Both the position numbers and the translations under genes were made by a program. This document shows positions 1-6,719 of a stretch of DNA of 8,359 bases, piece after piece (the stretch's first letter is position 1; every line of letters starts with the position of its first letter). This stretch comes from an uncultured Pseudorhodobacter sp. (lineage in GTDB: Bacteria; Pseudomonadota; Alphaproteobacteria; Rhodobacterales; Rhodobacteraceae), in assembly GCA_945957495.1 (NCBI GenBank), contig CAMFLG010000117.1, positions 1 to 8,359 on the forward strand, written 5' to 3'. A model generated the notes under the pieces. It was not told the origin of the DNA, ran no database searches, and saw only the letters and a program-made list of their open reading frames with translations.

Positions 1-248
1 GCATAAAGCAGGTCAGCGACAAAGCCATATTTGCCGTTTTGCGCCGCGAACGTACCCATGAAGGCCATGTCCAGCGCCGAAAGCACGTCCGATTGGCTTT
101 GGTTGATCTCGATCGGGCCAAAGCGGGTGTCCGCCGTGGTCGTCATGCCGGGCACCCAGGCGTAAAGCGTCGCCTTGTATTTCCAATCCTGCGCCGACGC
201 CGCACCGGCGCTAAGCATCAGCGCGATGGTTGCGATTGATTTTAACAT
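1..248 (-). CDS. Outer-membrane protein, probable beta-barrel (partial, N-terminal part only)
   Basis: Only the first 82 codons are present; the gene continues past the left edge. The start is the ATG complementary to 246-248, preceded by a weak purine-rich ribosome site (AGCAGGTG). Residues 1-19 form a clear Sec signal peptide: K3, a hydrophobic core, then ASA before Q20. The mature protein begins QDWKYKATLYAWVPGM, a tryptophan/tyrosine-rich opening seen in proteobacterial outer-membrane barrel proteins, where alternating aromatic and polar residues form the first strand. The next segments (around residues 40-50 and 63-82) also alternate in a way that suits beta-strands. The protein is therefore probably an outer-membrane barrel of unknown substrate. 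It is transcribed away from the AraC-type gene to its right, with 274 bp between them, so it need not belong to the same system. The family assignment rests on the N-terminus alone. Confidence 0.7.
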   Translation of the reverse strand, partial: MLKSIATIALMLSAGAASAQDWKYKATLYAWVPGMTTTADTRFGPIEINQSQSDVLSALDMAFMGTFAAQNGKYGFVADLLY

Positions 249-273
249 GATGCACCTGCTGTTTTTCGGGTTG

Positions 274-294
274 CCGCACGAACGCATCGTGCGG
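274..294 (-). promoter_or_regulatory. Hairpin in the leader of the outer-membrane protein gene
   Basis: CCGCACG (274-280) and CGTGCGG (288-294) are perfect 7-bp inverted arms around a 7-nt loop. On the minus strand the hairpin would lie about 25 nt upstream of the start codon of the left-edge gene. No T-tract follows, so it is not a typical intrinsic terminator. It could be a 5' leader structure affecting mRNA stability or translation. The structure is visible; the role is a guess. Confidence 0.35.
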
Positions 295-307
295 GCCCCG
301 ATTTTGC

Positions 308-341
308 CCAATATTTCCGGCCTGTCATAGTGAAATATTGG
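308..341. promoter_or_regulatory. 10-bp perfect inverted repeat, candidate operator
   Basis: CCAATATTTC (308-317) and GAAATATTGG (332-341) are perfect inverted arms separated by 14 bp. The arms are AT-rich in a GC-rich context and lie 60-95 bp upstream of the left-edge outer-membrane gene, where a promoter or operator is expected. The geometry suits a dimeric transcription factor. An RNA hairpin is possible, but there is no U-tract. No convincing -35/-10 pair could be fixed around it. Confidence 0.4.
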
Positions 342-425
342 ATTAAGGTTTGCTCTTGCGCGCCAAGCCACAGCACACTGCAGCAAAAGCCTGATTTCAG
401 GTCGCTTTGGCGCGGGGCAATGCTA

Positions 426-523
426 AAGCCTGTCTGGTTAACACGGAATCGAAAATCGCTGCCTCTCGCTGCGCTCGACCGCTAATTTCGATCCGCATGT
501 TTCTATGAAAACCAGACAGGCTC
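426..523. mobile_element. 98-bp MITE-like element with terminal inverted repeats and TA target duplication
   Basis: The arms AGCCTGTCTGGTT (427-439) and AACCAGACAGGCT (510-522) are perfect 13-bp inverted repeats. Adding the terminal bases 426 and 523 gives 14-bp ends with one mismatch (A/G). Both ends are flanked by TA (424-425 and 524-525), as expected for a 2-bp target duplication. Inside, CGGAATCGAAA near the left and TTTCGATCCG near the right are also roughly complementary, so the whole element could fold into an imperfect hairpin. There is no room for a transposase. The size, the GAGCCTGTC-type ends and the TA duplication resemble non-autonomous derivatives of IS5-family (IS427-group) elements; that family link is from memory. 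The right end abuts the AraC-type gene and contributes to its stop codon. It may also act as a transcription terminator. Confidence 0.55.
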
Positions 524-1530
524 TAAGGGCGCCCGGACTTGCGCAGCGAGCTGGGGGCCTGACCGGTCCAGCGGCGCACCGCCCGCGTCAGTGCCGATTG
601 CCGCGCAAAGCCGACGGTGGCCGAAACCACGCTGAGAGAGCCGTCGCTGGCCGCGATGCGCTGCAGCGCCATGTCGCGGCGCGCAGCCTCCAGCAGGTCG
701 GAAAAGCTGGTGCTTTCGTCGGCCAGCCGCCGTTGCAGGGTGCGCAGGCTCATTCCTGCGGCCTTCGCCAGCCGCTCTACCGTGGGCAGGCCGGTTTCCA
801 GCATCGCCGCAATCACCGGTCGCGCCGAATCCGCCAGCGTATCGTGAACCTCCATCAGCGGCAGTATCCCCGTCAGCCGGTCGGACCGGTCGCGCGCAAC
901 CTGACGATAGCGCCGGTCTGCCACCGAGTTTGCCAGATGGATCGTCAGAACCTTGCCGCGTGCCGCATGAACCGGGCGGCCAAACCACGGGGTCAGATGG
1001 GCCAGCCCATGCTGCGGATGTGCCACCAACTCGACCCGGTCCAGCAAGGCCAGGCGCCGCTCGGCCAGGCCAGCCAACCTTGCCGCCAGGGCCGCGACAT
1101 ATTGCTGCGTGATATGCAGGGTTTCGGCATCCAGCGTGATCGACCAGCCCTCGACAAAGCGCAGCCGCTCGCCTTCGTCAAAGATCTGAAAATGTTCGCT
1201 CAGGCAATGGTAGGGCATGACGGTAACGGCACGCGTCAGCGACTCGCGCGGGGTGCTGGCGCCCAGCAGTACCTTGCCCAGCCCCGCAAGATCCAACAGC
1301 GAGTTTTCGGTGATCACCCGGCAGCCGATATCGGGGCCCTCGAGCTGCCCCATGTCGCGGAAAAGTGCTGCGACGTTGAACAGGGGCAATACCGTCAGCG
1401 GGTTTTCCAGCGGGTAATAGGCCAGATCCACAGCCTCAAGCCGCTGTTGCACCGGGCGGCCCTGCGCGCGCAGCCAGTTGATCATCGGCATCATCGCGCT
1501 GGCGCGGATGAATGGGATCGTTTTAGGCAT
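523..1530 (-). CDS. AraC-family transcriptional regulator with N-terminal ligand-binding-like domain
   Basis: A 335-residue predicted cytoplasmic DNA-binding regulator. Residues about 10-200 match the style of the Arabinose_bd-type sensor domain found in OruR-like AraC proteins (for example the segment LLGASTPRESLTRAV near 88-102). The C-terminus carries the double helix-turn-helix: first HTH around 248-272 (VERLAKAAGMSLRTLQRRL), second around 298-331 with the hallmark GFARQSALTRAVRRWTG, a version of the usual GFSEQSAFSRAFRRWTG. The frame is open back to 1749, but the ATG at 1530 is preferred: it gives the usual family length (about 335-340), and residues MPKTIPFIRASAMMPMINWL begin the conserved domain. 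The upstream 73 codons look like promoter DNA. It is divergent from the sulfatase, so control of the sulfatase and/or itself is a reasonable inference. The stop codon TAG straddles the edge of the adjacent MITE-like element, so the last residues could differ from those of relatives. Confidence 0.88.
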   Translation of the reverse strand: MPKTIPFIRASAMMPMINWLRAQGRPVQQRLEAVDLAYYPLENPLTVLPLFNVAALFRDMGQLEGPDIGCRVITENSLLDLAGLGKVLLGASTPRESLTRAVTVMPYHCLSEHFQIFDEGERLRFVEGWSITLDAETLHITQQYVAALAARLAGLAERRLALLDRVELVAHPQHGLAHLTPWFGRPVHAARGKVLTIHLANSVADRRYRQVARDRSDRLTGILPLMEVHDTLADSARPVIAAMLETGLPTVERLAKAAGMSLRTLQRRLADESTSFSDLLEAARRDMALQRIAASDGSLSVVSATVGFARQSALTRAVRRWTGQAPSSLRKSGRP

Positions 1531-1628
1531 AGCAACATTTCCCGTGGCAACCTGAATCTGCGGCAGGGATAGCGACCCCACATTGGCGCGTAAAGGGAAT
1601 TTACAGCCGGATTGCTTGGATAAAGTCA

Positions 1629-1660
1629 CGATCAGGTGGGCTATCTGGCACGCCTGATCG
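1629..1660. promoter_or_regulatory. Candidate operator, inverted repeat CGATCAGG-N16-CCTGATCG
   Basis: CGATCAGG (1629-1636) and CCTGATCG (1653-1660) are perfect 8-bp arms with half-sites 24 bp apart centre to centre, roughly two helical turns. The site lies about 100 bp upstream of the regulator start and 215 bp upstream of the sulfatase start. It is a candidate binding site for the AraC-type protein or another dimeric regulator. Many AraC proteins prefer direct repeats, so the assignment is uncertain. Confidence 0.4.
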
Positions 1661-1691
1661 CGTTGCTGTGATCTGCCTTTGCCAAGGCTAT

Positions 1692-1721
1692 TTGGAACGG
1701 ACAAGACTGTTTGAGTATGCG
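1692..1721 (+). promoter_or_regulatory. Possible sigma-70-type promoter for the sulfatase
   Basis: TTGGAA (1692-1697) and TATGCG (1716-1721) are separated by 18 bp and face the sulfatase, about 150 bp upstream of its start. Both hexamers deviate from consensus, as would be expected for an activator-dependent promoter. A small hairpin, 1721-1735, starts at the last base of the -10. This is weak evidence based on two short matches. Confidence 0.2.
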
Positions 1722-1874
1722 GCTGCTGCGCAGCCAGACATGGCGGCAATTTCGCCGCCGATCCGCAAGGGCCGCTGGGTCGGTCAACAGGGCGGGAAAA
1801 GAGGATGGCGCTGTTGCCGCGACTGGCTCAACGCATCGGCGAACTGAGGTTACGACAAGATAGAGGAGACCAGA

Positions 1875-4415
1875 ATGTCCCTGAAACGAACGTTGGCCCA
1901 ACGGCTCCGGGACGGCTTTGCCGTTGCGGTTGCCGGGGCCACCCTGCTGGGCGGGGCTGCGGCCCTTGCACAGCAGGCCGCGCCACCCGCCGCGCCGCCG
2001 CTGGGTTCGCCCGCCGCAACGCGCAGCATTGACGGGCTGCAACTGCCCGCGCCGGGCCTCCCCTTCGGCGGCGTGATCGACAAGAACGCCCTGCAATCAA
2101 CGCCGTTCTGGCCGCCGCGCATCGCGCCGCCGGAAGGCGCGCCGAACGTGCTGTTGATCATCACCGATGACGTGGGCTTTGGGGCGCCCTCAACCTTCGG
2201 TGGCGTCATCCCGACGCCCGCGCTGGACGAGATCGCGGCAGACGGTCTGCGCTATACCAATATGCACTCGACCTCGCTGTGTTCGCCCACGCGGGCGGCG
2301 CTGATCACCGGGCGCAACCACCATTCGGCAGGTTTCGGCGTGATCGCGGAACAGGCCACCGGCTATCCGGGCTATGATTCCATCATCACCAAGGACAAGG
2401 CCACCATCGGCACGATCCTGAAGGAAAACGGCTATAACACCTCTTGGTATGGCAAGAACCACAACACGCCGGGCTTCAAGATCAGCATGGCGGGCCCGTT
2501 TGACCAATGGCCAACCGGCATGGGGTTCGACTATTTCTACGGTTTCATGGGCGGCGATACCAACCAGTGGCAGCCCGGCAACCTGTTTGAAAACACCACC
2601 CAGATTTACCCGTTTCAGGGCAACCCCGGCTATAACCTGATCACCGACATGGCCGACAAGGCCATCGACTACATGACGCAGTTGAACACCCTTTCGCCCA
2701 GCACGCCGTTCTTTGTCTATTACGCCCCGGGCGGCACCCATGCCCCGCACCATCCCACCAAGGAATGGGTGGACAAGATCAGCGCCATGCACCTGTTTGA
2801 CGGTGGCTGGAACAAGCTGCGCGACACCATCTTTGCCAACCAGAAAAAACTGGGCGTGATCCCGGAAACGGCGGAGCTTACGCCCTGGCCGTCCGATTTG
2901 TTGAAGGATTGGGACAAGCTGACGCCGGACGAACAGAAGATGTTCATCCGTCAGGCCGATGTCTATGGCGCCTATCTGGCCTATACCGACCATGAAATCG
3001 GCCGCGTGATTCAGACGGTCAAGGACATGGGCAAGTATGACAACACCCTGATCATCTATATCTCGGGCGACAACGGCTCTTCCGCCGAAGGCACGCTGGT
3101 GGGCACCCCGAACGAGGTTGCGATGTTCAACGGCGTTGTTGTGCCGGTGGAAGACCAGCTGAAGTATTTCTACGATGTCTGGGGCACCGACGCGACCTAC
3201 AACCACATGGCGGTGCCGTGGTCCTGGGCGTTTGACACCCCGTTCAAATGGACGAAGCAGATCGCCGGTTACTTCGGTGGCACCCGTCAGGGCATGGCGA
3301 TTTCCTGGCCGGGCCACATCACCGACAAGGGCGGCATCCGCAACCAGTTTGCGCATGTGATCGACATCGCGCCGACGATTCTGGAGGCGACCGGTATCCA
3401 CGAACCTTCTGTCGTGGACGGTATTCCGCAAAGCCCGATGGAAGGCACCAGCCTTGCCTACACCTTCGACGCGGCAAGAAAGGACGAACCCTCGCACCAC
3501 CGCACCCAGTATTTCGAGATGATGGGCGAATTTGCCCTGTATCACGAAGGCTGGATCGCCACGACCAAAGTGACCCGCCCCGCATGGGAGACCAGCGGCG
3601 TCACCAACCCCGATCCGGCAGGCTCTGCCGAATGGGAGTTGTATGACCTGACGAAAGACTGGACGCAGAACAACGACGTTGCGGCCAAGAACCCCGAAAA
3701 GCTGAAAGAGCTGGAGGATATGTTCTGGGTCGAGGCCAAGAAGTACAACGTTCTGCCGCTGGACAGTTCGGTTGCCACCCGGCTTGTGGCACCGCGCCCC
3801 AGCCTGATGGTGGGCCGCACCGAGTTCAATTTCCCCGGCCAGATGACCGGGATTTCGAACGGGGTTGCGCCTTCGATCCTGAACGCCTCTTACACCTTTA
3901 CCGCCGATGTGACGGTGGGCAAGGATGGCGGCGACGGCATGATCATCACGCAGGGCGGCCGGTTCGGCGGCTATGGTTTCTACATCACCAAGGGCAAGGC
4001 TACGTTCGACTGGAACCTTGTCGGGCTGAAGAACCAGAAATGGCAAGACGCTGACGTGTTGAGCGAAGGCAAGCACACGCTGGTGTTTGACTTCAAATAC
4101 GACGGGCTTGGCGCAGGCACGCTGGCCTTCAACAACATGAGCGGCATCGGCCAATCCGGCACCGGCACCCTGTCGGTAGATGGCAAGGTCGTGGCGACCG
4201 AAAAGATGGAACATGTGATCCCGTTGATCCTGGCATGGGATGAAAACATGGACATCGGGTCGGACACCGCTACGTCCGTGGACCCGGCTGTGTATCAGCC
4301 GCCCTTCGCCTTCACCGGCAGCATCGACAAGCTGAACCTGAAGGTGGATCGCCCGGAACTGTCCGACGCCGACAAGGCCAAGCTGGAAGCGGCGATGAAG
4401 AAGGCAGGCGACTGA
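1875..4415 (+). CDS. Secreted arylsulfatase (type I sulfatase, Cys-type formylglycine site) with C-terminal beta-rich domain
   Basis: An 846-residue hydrolase of sulfate esters, predicted to act in the periplasm or outside the cell. GAGGAG six bases before the ATG supports the start. Residues 1-32 form a Sec signal peptide (AALA before Q33), followed by an Ala/Pro-rich linker to about 48. The sulfatase domain begins near 88: NVLLIITDDVGFG carries the metal-binding pair D98-D99. CSPTR at 136-140 is the CxPxR signature, with C136 to be oxidised to formylglycine and R140 stabilising it. Further expected active-site residues are K194 and H196 (YGKNH), H289 (GGTHAPH) and D399-N400 (SGDNGS); K461, just before GGTRQG, may be the sulfate-contacting lysine. 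Residues about 640-825 form a separate beta-rich, possibly LamG-like domain, making the protein longer than the roughly 500-residue typical sulfatase. A Lys/Ala-rich helix ends the protein. The natural substrate cannot be told. No formylglycine-generating enzyme is in the window. Confidence 0.95.
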   Translation: MSLKRTLAQRLRDGFAVAVAGATLLGGAAALAQQAAPPAAPPLGSPAATRSIDGLQLPAPGLPFGGVIDKNALQSTPFWPPRIAPPEGAPNVLLIITDDVGFGAPSTFGGVIPTPALDEIAADGLRYTNMHSTSLCSPTRAALITGRNHHSAGFGVIAEQATGYPGYDSIITKDKATIGTILKENGYNTSWYGKNHNTPGFKISMAGPFDQWPTGMGFDYFYGFMGGDTNQWQPGNLFENTTQIYPFQGNPGYNLITDMADKAIDYMTQLNTLSPSTPFFVYYAPGGTHAPHHPTKEWVDKISAMHLFDGGWNKLRDTIFANQKKLGVIPETAELTPWPSDLLKDWDKLTPDEQKMFIRQADVYGAYLAYTDHEIGRVIQTVKDMGKYDNTLIIYISGDNGSSAEGTLVGTPNEVAMFNGVVVPVEDQLKYFYDVWGTDATYNHMAVPWSWAFDTPFKWTKQIAGYFGGTRQGMAISWPGHITDKGGIRNQFAHVIDIAPTILEATGIHEPSVVDGIPQSPMEGTSLAYTFDAARKDEPSHHRTQYFEMMGEFALYHEGWIATTKVTRPAWETSGVTNPDPAGSAEWELYDLTKDWTQNNDVAAKNPEKLKELEDMFWVEAKKYNVLPLDSSVATRLVAPRPSLMVGRTEFNFPGQMTGISNGVAPSILNASYTFTADVTVGKDGGDGMIITQGGRFGGYGFYITKGKATFDWNLVGLKNQKWQDADVLSEGKHTLVFDFKYDGLGAGTLAFNNMSGIGQSGTGTLSVDGKVVATEKMEHVIPLILAWDENMDIGSDTATSVDPAVYQPPFAFTGSIDKLNLKVDRPELSDADKAKLEAAMKKAGD

Positions 4416-4438
4416 AGATCGCCTGACCGGAAAATCAG

Positions 4439-4468
4439 AATGGCCAGCTCGGTGGGGCTGGCCATTTT
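4439..4468 (+). terminator. Rho-independent terminator of the sulfatase gene
   Basis: AATGGCCAGC (4439-4448) pairs perfectly with GCTGGCCATT (4457-4466) across an 8-nt loop, and a short T-run (4465-4468) follows. It lies 23 bp after the sulfatase stop codon. The A-run on the left side is short, so activity on the minus strand is less likely. Confidence 0.75.
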
Positions 4469-4490
4469 GCATCAGACCCAGGGTCAAAGA

Positions 4491-4520
4491 AAAACCCCCG
4501 GCGCAGTGGCCGGGGGTTTT
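4491..4520. terminator. Bidirectional terminator between convergent genes
   Basis: AAAACCCCCGGC (4491-4502) and GCCGGGGGTTTT (4509-4520) form a perfect 12-bp stem with a 6-nt loop. The stem is flanked by A-runs and T-runs, so it gives a U-tract in either direction. It lies 17 bp beyond the stop codon of the minus-strand outer-membrane gene and is probably its main terminator, with a backup role for the sulfatase transcript. Confidence 0.85.
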
Positions 4521-4537
4521 GTATTCGCGGGGCCCGA

Positions 4538-5353
4538 TCAGCCTTTGGGGAACAGATAGGTCACAACCGCCCGCGCGCCCCAGCCCTGCGGTCCGCCATC
4601 CGGCGAATCCGCCCAATAGCGCACCCCGCCGGTGATCTGCACCGGATGCTTGTCGATCTTGATGATCTGCCCAACGGTGAAGTTGATCGGCACCGACCAT
4701 TCCTCGTTCACCCAATCGTAGGTGGATTCGGTGTTGAGGGTAAAGCTGGTCGCCTTCTTGGTGGTGAAGGAAATGAAGGGCTGCAGGAAGGCGTTGCTGC
4801 TTTCGCCGTATTCGTCATTGCGGCTGACCGACCAAATCTGGTTGACCAGCGCGCCGATGGTCCATCCCTTCGACTGCTTCAGCGCGACGCCGGTGATGCC
4901 AAGCCCCCACTGGTTCGGGGAAATGCCATTGGTCGAGGTTGGAATCTGAATGACCGGCCCCACGCCCCAGATCAGCCCGCCCTTGGTGGGTGCCTTGGGT
5001 GACAGGAACAGGCTTTGCGTGATGTTGCCGAACCCTGTCGTGTTAGAACCTTCGCCCTGAAAGCCCTGCAGGTTGACCACCGGCAGGATGGTACGCGAAA
5101 TCAGGTTCCAGTTGTCGCTGATCGAAAACGGGATCACCGGCTGAATGTTGATGTAGCTTTGAACGCCTTTGCCATCCAGATAACCGTCGTTGTAGTTGTA
5201 CTGGAACGGCACCGAAATCAGCGCGGCAACCGGGTTTGACAATTGCTTGGCCAGATTGTCATCAGTGCCGCCCGCAGCGGCGGGGGCCATCTGCGCCAGG
5301 GCAGAACCCGCCAGCACAGAAAGCGTGGCGGACAAAAGCAGAGTCTTGAACAT
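4538..5353 (-). CDS. Outer-membrane beta-barrel, transporter of the PF13557 (phenol-degradation MetA-pathway) type
   Basis: A 271-residue exported protein. GGGAGA seven bases before the ATG supports the start. Residues 1-20 are a signal peptide ending SALA before Q21. After a short Ala/Gly linker, the mature part is a run of alternating beta-strands with aromatic girdle residues: NPVAALISVPFQYNYN near 40-55, then INIQPVIPFSISDNWNLISRTILPVV near 68-93. GFGNITQSLFLSP (107-119) and the GLIWGVGPVIQIPTS stretch are typical of proteins annotated as PF13557 transporters or 'neuromedin U'-like proteins. The usual C-terminal phenylalanine is replaced by a tail FPKG, with F268 three residues from the end. 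It is the last of three minus-strand genes, after a 124-bp gap, so it may have its own promoter. The role is probably a channel or lipid-linked outer-membrane protein; the substrate is unknown. Confidence 0.82.
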   Translation of the reverse strand: MFKTLLLSATLSVLAGSALAQMAPAAAGGTDDNLAKQLSNPVAALISVPFQYNYNDGYLDGKGVQSYINIQPVIPFSISDNWNLISRTILPVVNLQGFQGEGSNTTGFGNITQSLFLSPKAPTKGGLIWGVGPVIQIPTSTNGISPNQWGLGITGVALKQSKGWTIGALVNQIWSVSRNDEYGESSNAFLQPFISFTTKKATSFTLNTESTYDWVNEEWSVPINFTVGQIIKIDKHPVQITGGVRYWADSPDGGPQGWGARAVVTYLFPKG

Positions 5354-5477
5354 CGGACAATCTCCCTCAAACCAGATCGGACACGATCAGCATCCGCGCA
5401 ATGCTTGGTTGCAAGGCTCTGGCAAGATCGCACCGGGCGCAAGCGCGCGCGGCGTCGCAGGCGCAATCTGTTTGCGT

Positions 5478-6716
5478 CTAGTGCCCGCCCGACAACACCA
5501 AAGAGAAGATCGGCAACTGGATCGCCTGCGCGCGCAGCAAGATCGCATGCACCAGCGCCACCGTGTCAATCACATGCAGGCTGATCCGGGTCAGGGTGCC
5601 CATGTCTTTATCCGATTCCAACTCGTCATGGAAATCGGAATAGACGTTGGCCGAACAGGTGCTGCCGGGGGGAATGCCTTCGGTGCCGCCCTCATAGCGG
5701 GGTTGCATGTAGACGGTCAGCGACCCCGGCTGGCGCACCGCCGCAGGGTCCATCAGCACATCGGTCTGCCGCAATTGGCCCGACGAAATCACCCGCTGCA
5801 CATCCACCACCACCATCGGGATCACGGTGAAGGGACGCGAGGCGCAGGTGATCTCGCCCGTCATCCCCACCTTGATCACCTGCGAGGAAATCTGCCCAAA
5901 GCCTGCTTCGAACGTCGTCACCGTGCCGCTGTGCGGCACGATCAGGCCCGCCGGGCGCAGCATCGGGTTGACGTAATCGCCGTTTTTCAGGGTGAACTGT
6001 TCCAGCACGCCGTCAATGCCGGCATAGATCGTCATCTTGTCCAGCACCGCCTGCGCCTCGGCCACCTGTGCCAGTGCGCTGTCGCGTTGTGCGGGCAACA
6101 GGCTGTTCACTTTGGTTTCCAGCGCGGCCTTGTCGGCCTTGGCCGCATCCAGCGCCCCCTGCCGGGAATCGACGATGTTCTGCAACTTGTCGATTTCGCG
6201 CGAATTCACCACATCGGCATTGCGCGCGCGCAACTCTTCCTTGGTGGCCAACTCGTCCACCGCCTGTTTGTAAGACCCTTCCGCCGCCGCGATATTGCCA
6301 TCGGCGGTGGCCAGATCGGCCTGTGCCACCAGAATCTGCGCGTCGATCTCTTTCACCCGCTGCTGCGCCGATTTCAGCGACGCCTCTTGCAGCGAACTGT
6401 CCAGACGGAACAGCGGCTGTCCCGCCGTCACCTCTTGGTTGAGGCTGACAAAAATCTCATCCACCCGCCCGCCGGTTTCCGGCAGCACCGGAACCGTGCG
6501 GTAGAACGAGGTCACGTTGGTGGTCGAGGGGTGGTAGTAAAACACCACCGTGATCAGCGAAACCGTCAACAGCACGCAACCCGTGATGCCCCAGCGCAGT
6601 TCATACCACACTGAATACAGCGTGATCTCATTGCCCCAGCGTTTGCCTTGGCCATAGCGGCGATAAAGGTAGTCGGGAAGAATCGTGACCAGCGAACAAA
6701 ACAGAACCTCCAACAT
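5478..6716 (-). CDS. HlyD-family membrane-fusion adaptor, YiaV/YibH-like
   Basis: A 412-residue periplasmic adaptor anchored in the inner membrane. The N-terminus (1-40) is a short hydrophobic/basic region, then a transmembrane helix lies at about 42-61 (GITGCVLLTVSLITVVFYY). Residues 73-108 form the first half of the lipoyl-like domain (PETGGRVDEIFVSLNQEVTAGQPLFRLD). Residues 109-226 form a long alpha-helical coiled coil rich in Ala, Gln and Glu, and the second lipoyl half and beta-barrel follow (YAGIDGVLEQFTLKNGDYV near 231-249). The C-terminal pattern ANVYSDFHDE...ILLRA resembles the end of E. coli YiaV (AVYSDH...VLLRM), as recalled. The start overlaps nothing but lies only 3 bp after the upstream stop, with GAGGGG inside the upstream gene as ribosome site, so the two genes are translationally coupled. 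No pump or ATPase is adjacent, as is also the case for YiaV. Confidence 0.88.
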   Translation of the reverse strand: MLEVLFCSLVTILPDYLYRRYGQGKRWGNEITLYSVWYELRWGITGCVLLTVSLITVVFYYHPSTTNVTSFYRTVPVLPETGGRVDEIFVSLNQEVTAGQPLFRLDSSLQEASLKSAQQRVKEIDAQILVAQADLATADGNIAAAEGSYKQAVDELATKEELRARNADVVNSREIDKLQNIVDSRQGALDAAKADKAALETKVNSLLPAQRDSALAQVAEAQAVLDKMTIYAGIDGVLEQFTLKNGDYVNPMLRPAGLIVPHSGTVTTFEAGFGQISSQVIKVGMTGEITCASRPFTVIPMVVVDVQRVISSGQLRQTDVLMDPAAVRQPGSLTVYMQPRYEGGTEGIPPGSTCSANVYSDFHDELESDKDMGTLTRISLHVIDTVALVHAILLRAQAIQLPIFSLVLSGGH

Positions 6717-6719
6717 GGC

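Larger units (their letters stand above)
1531..1874. other. Divergent intergenic control region (regulator / sulfatase)
   Basis: These 344 bp separate the two divergent starts and probably hold both promoters. Visible elements are a 5-bp inverted repeat GTAAA-N5-TTTAC near 1590-1605, a longer inverted repeat at 1629-1660 listed separately, a small hairpin GGCTGC-TGC-GCAGCC at 1721-1735, and a possible plus-strand promoter at 1692-1721. No small gene with a convincing ribosome site was seen. The sulfatase ribosome site GAGGAG lies at 1863-1868. Confidence 0.6.

Noticed and set aside
505..1572. Plus-strand open frame of 355 codons opposite the AraC-type gene
   Set aside because: No family resemblance and Gln/Arg-rich composition; the opposite strand encodes a full regulator with both helix-turn-helix motifs.
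1721..1735. Hairpin GGCTGC-TGC-GCAGCC as a terminator or attenuator
   Set aside because: The stem is only 6 bp and no T-tract follows; such short GC palindromes are common in this DNA.
1531..1749. N-terminal extension of the AraC-type protein to an ATG at 1749
   Set aside because: The extra 73 residues do not resemble the family, would make the protein far too long, and cover the likely promoter and operator region.
2190..4715. Minus-strand open frame of 841 codons opposite the sulfatase
   Set aside because: It is a codon-bias shadow in GC-rich DNA: no recognisable domain, Arg/His/Gly-rich composition, and the plus strand carries a complete sulfatase with all catalytic motifs.
5196..6614. 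Plus-strand open frame of 472 codons opposite the adaptor
   Set aside because: His/Arg/Gln-rich shadow without domains; it also crosses two real minus-strand genes and their intergenic gap.
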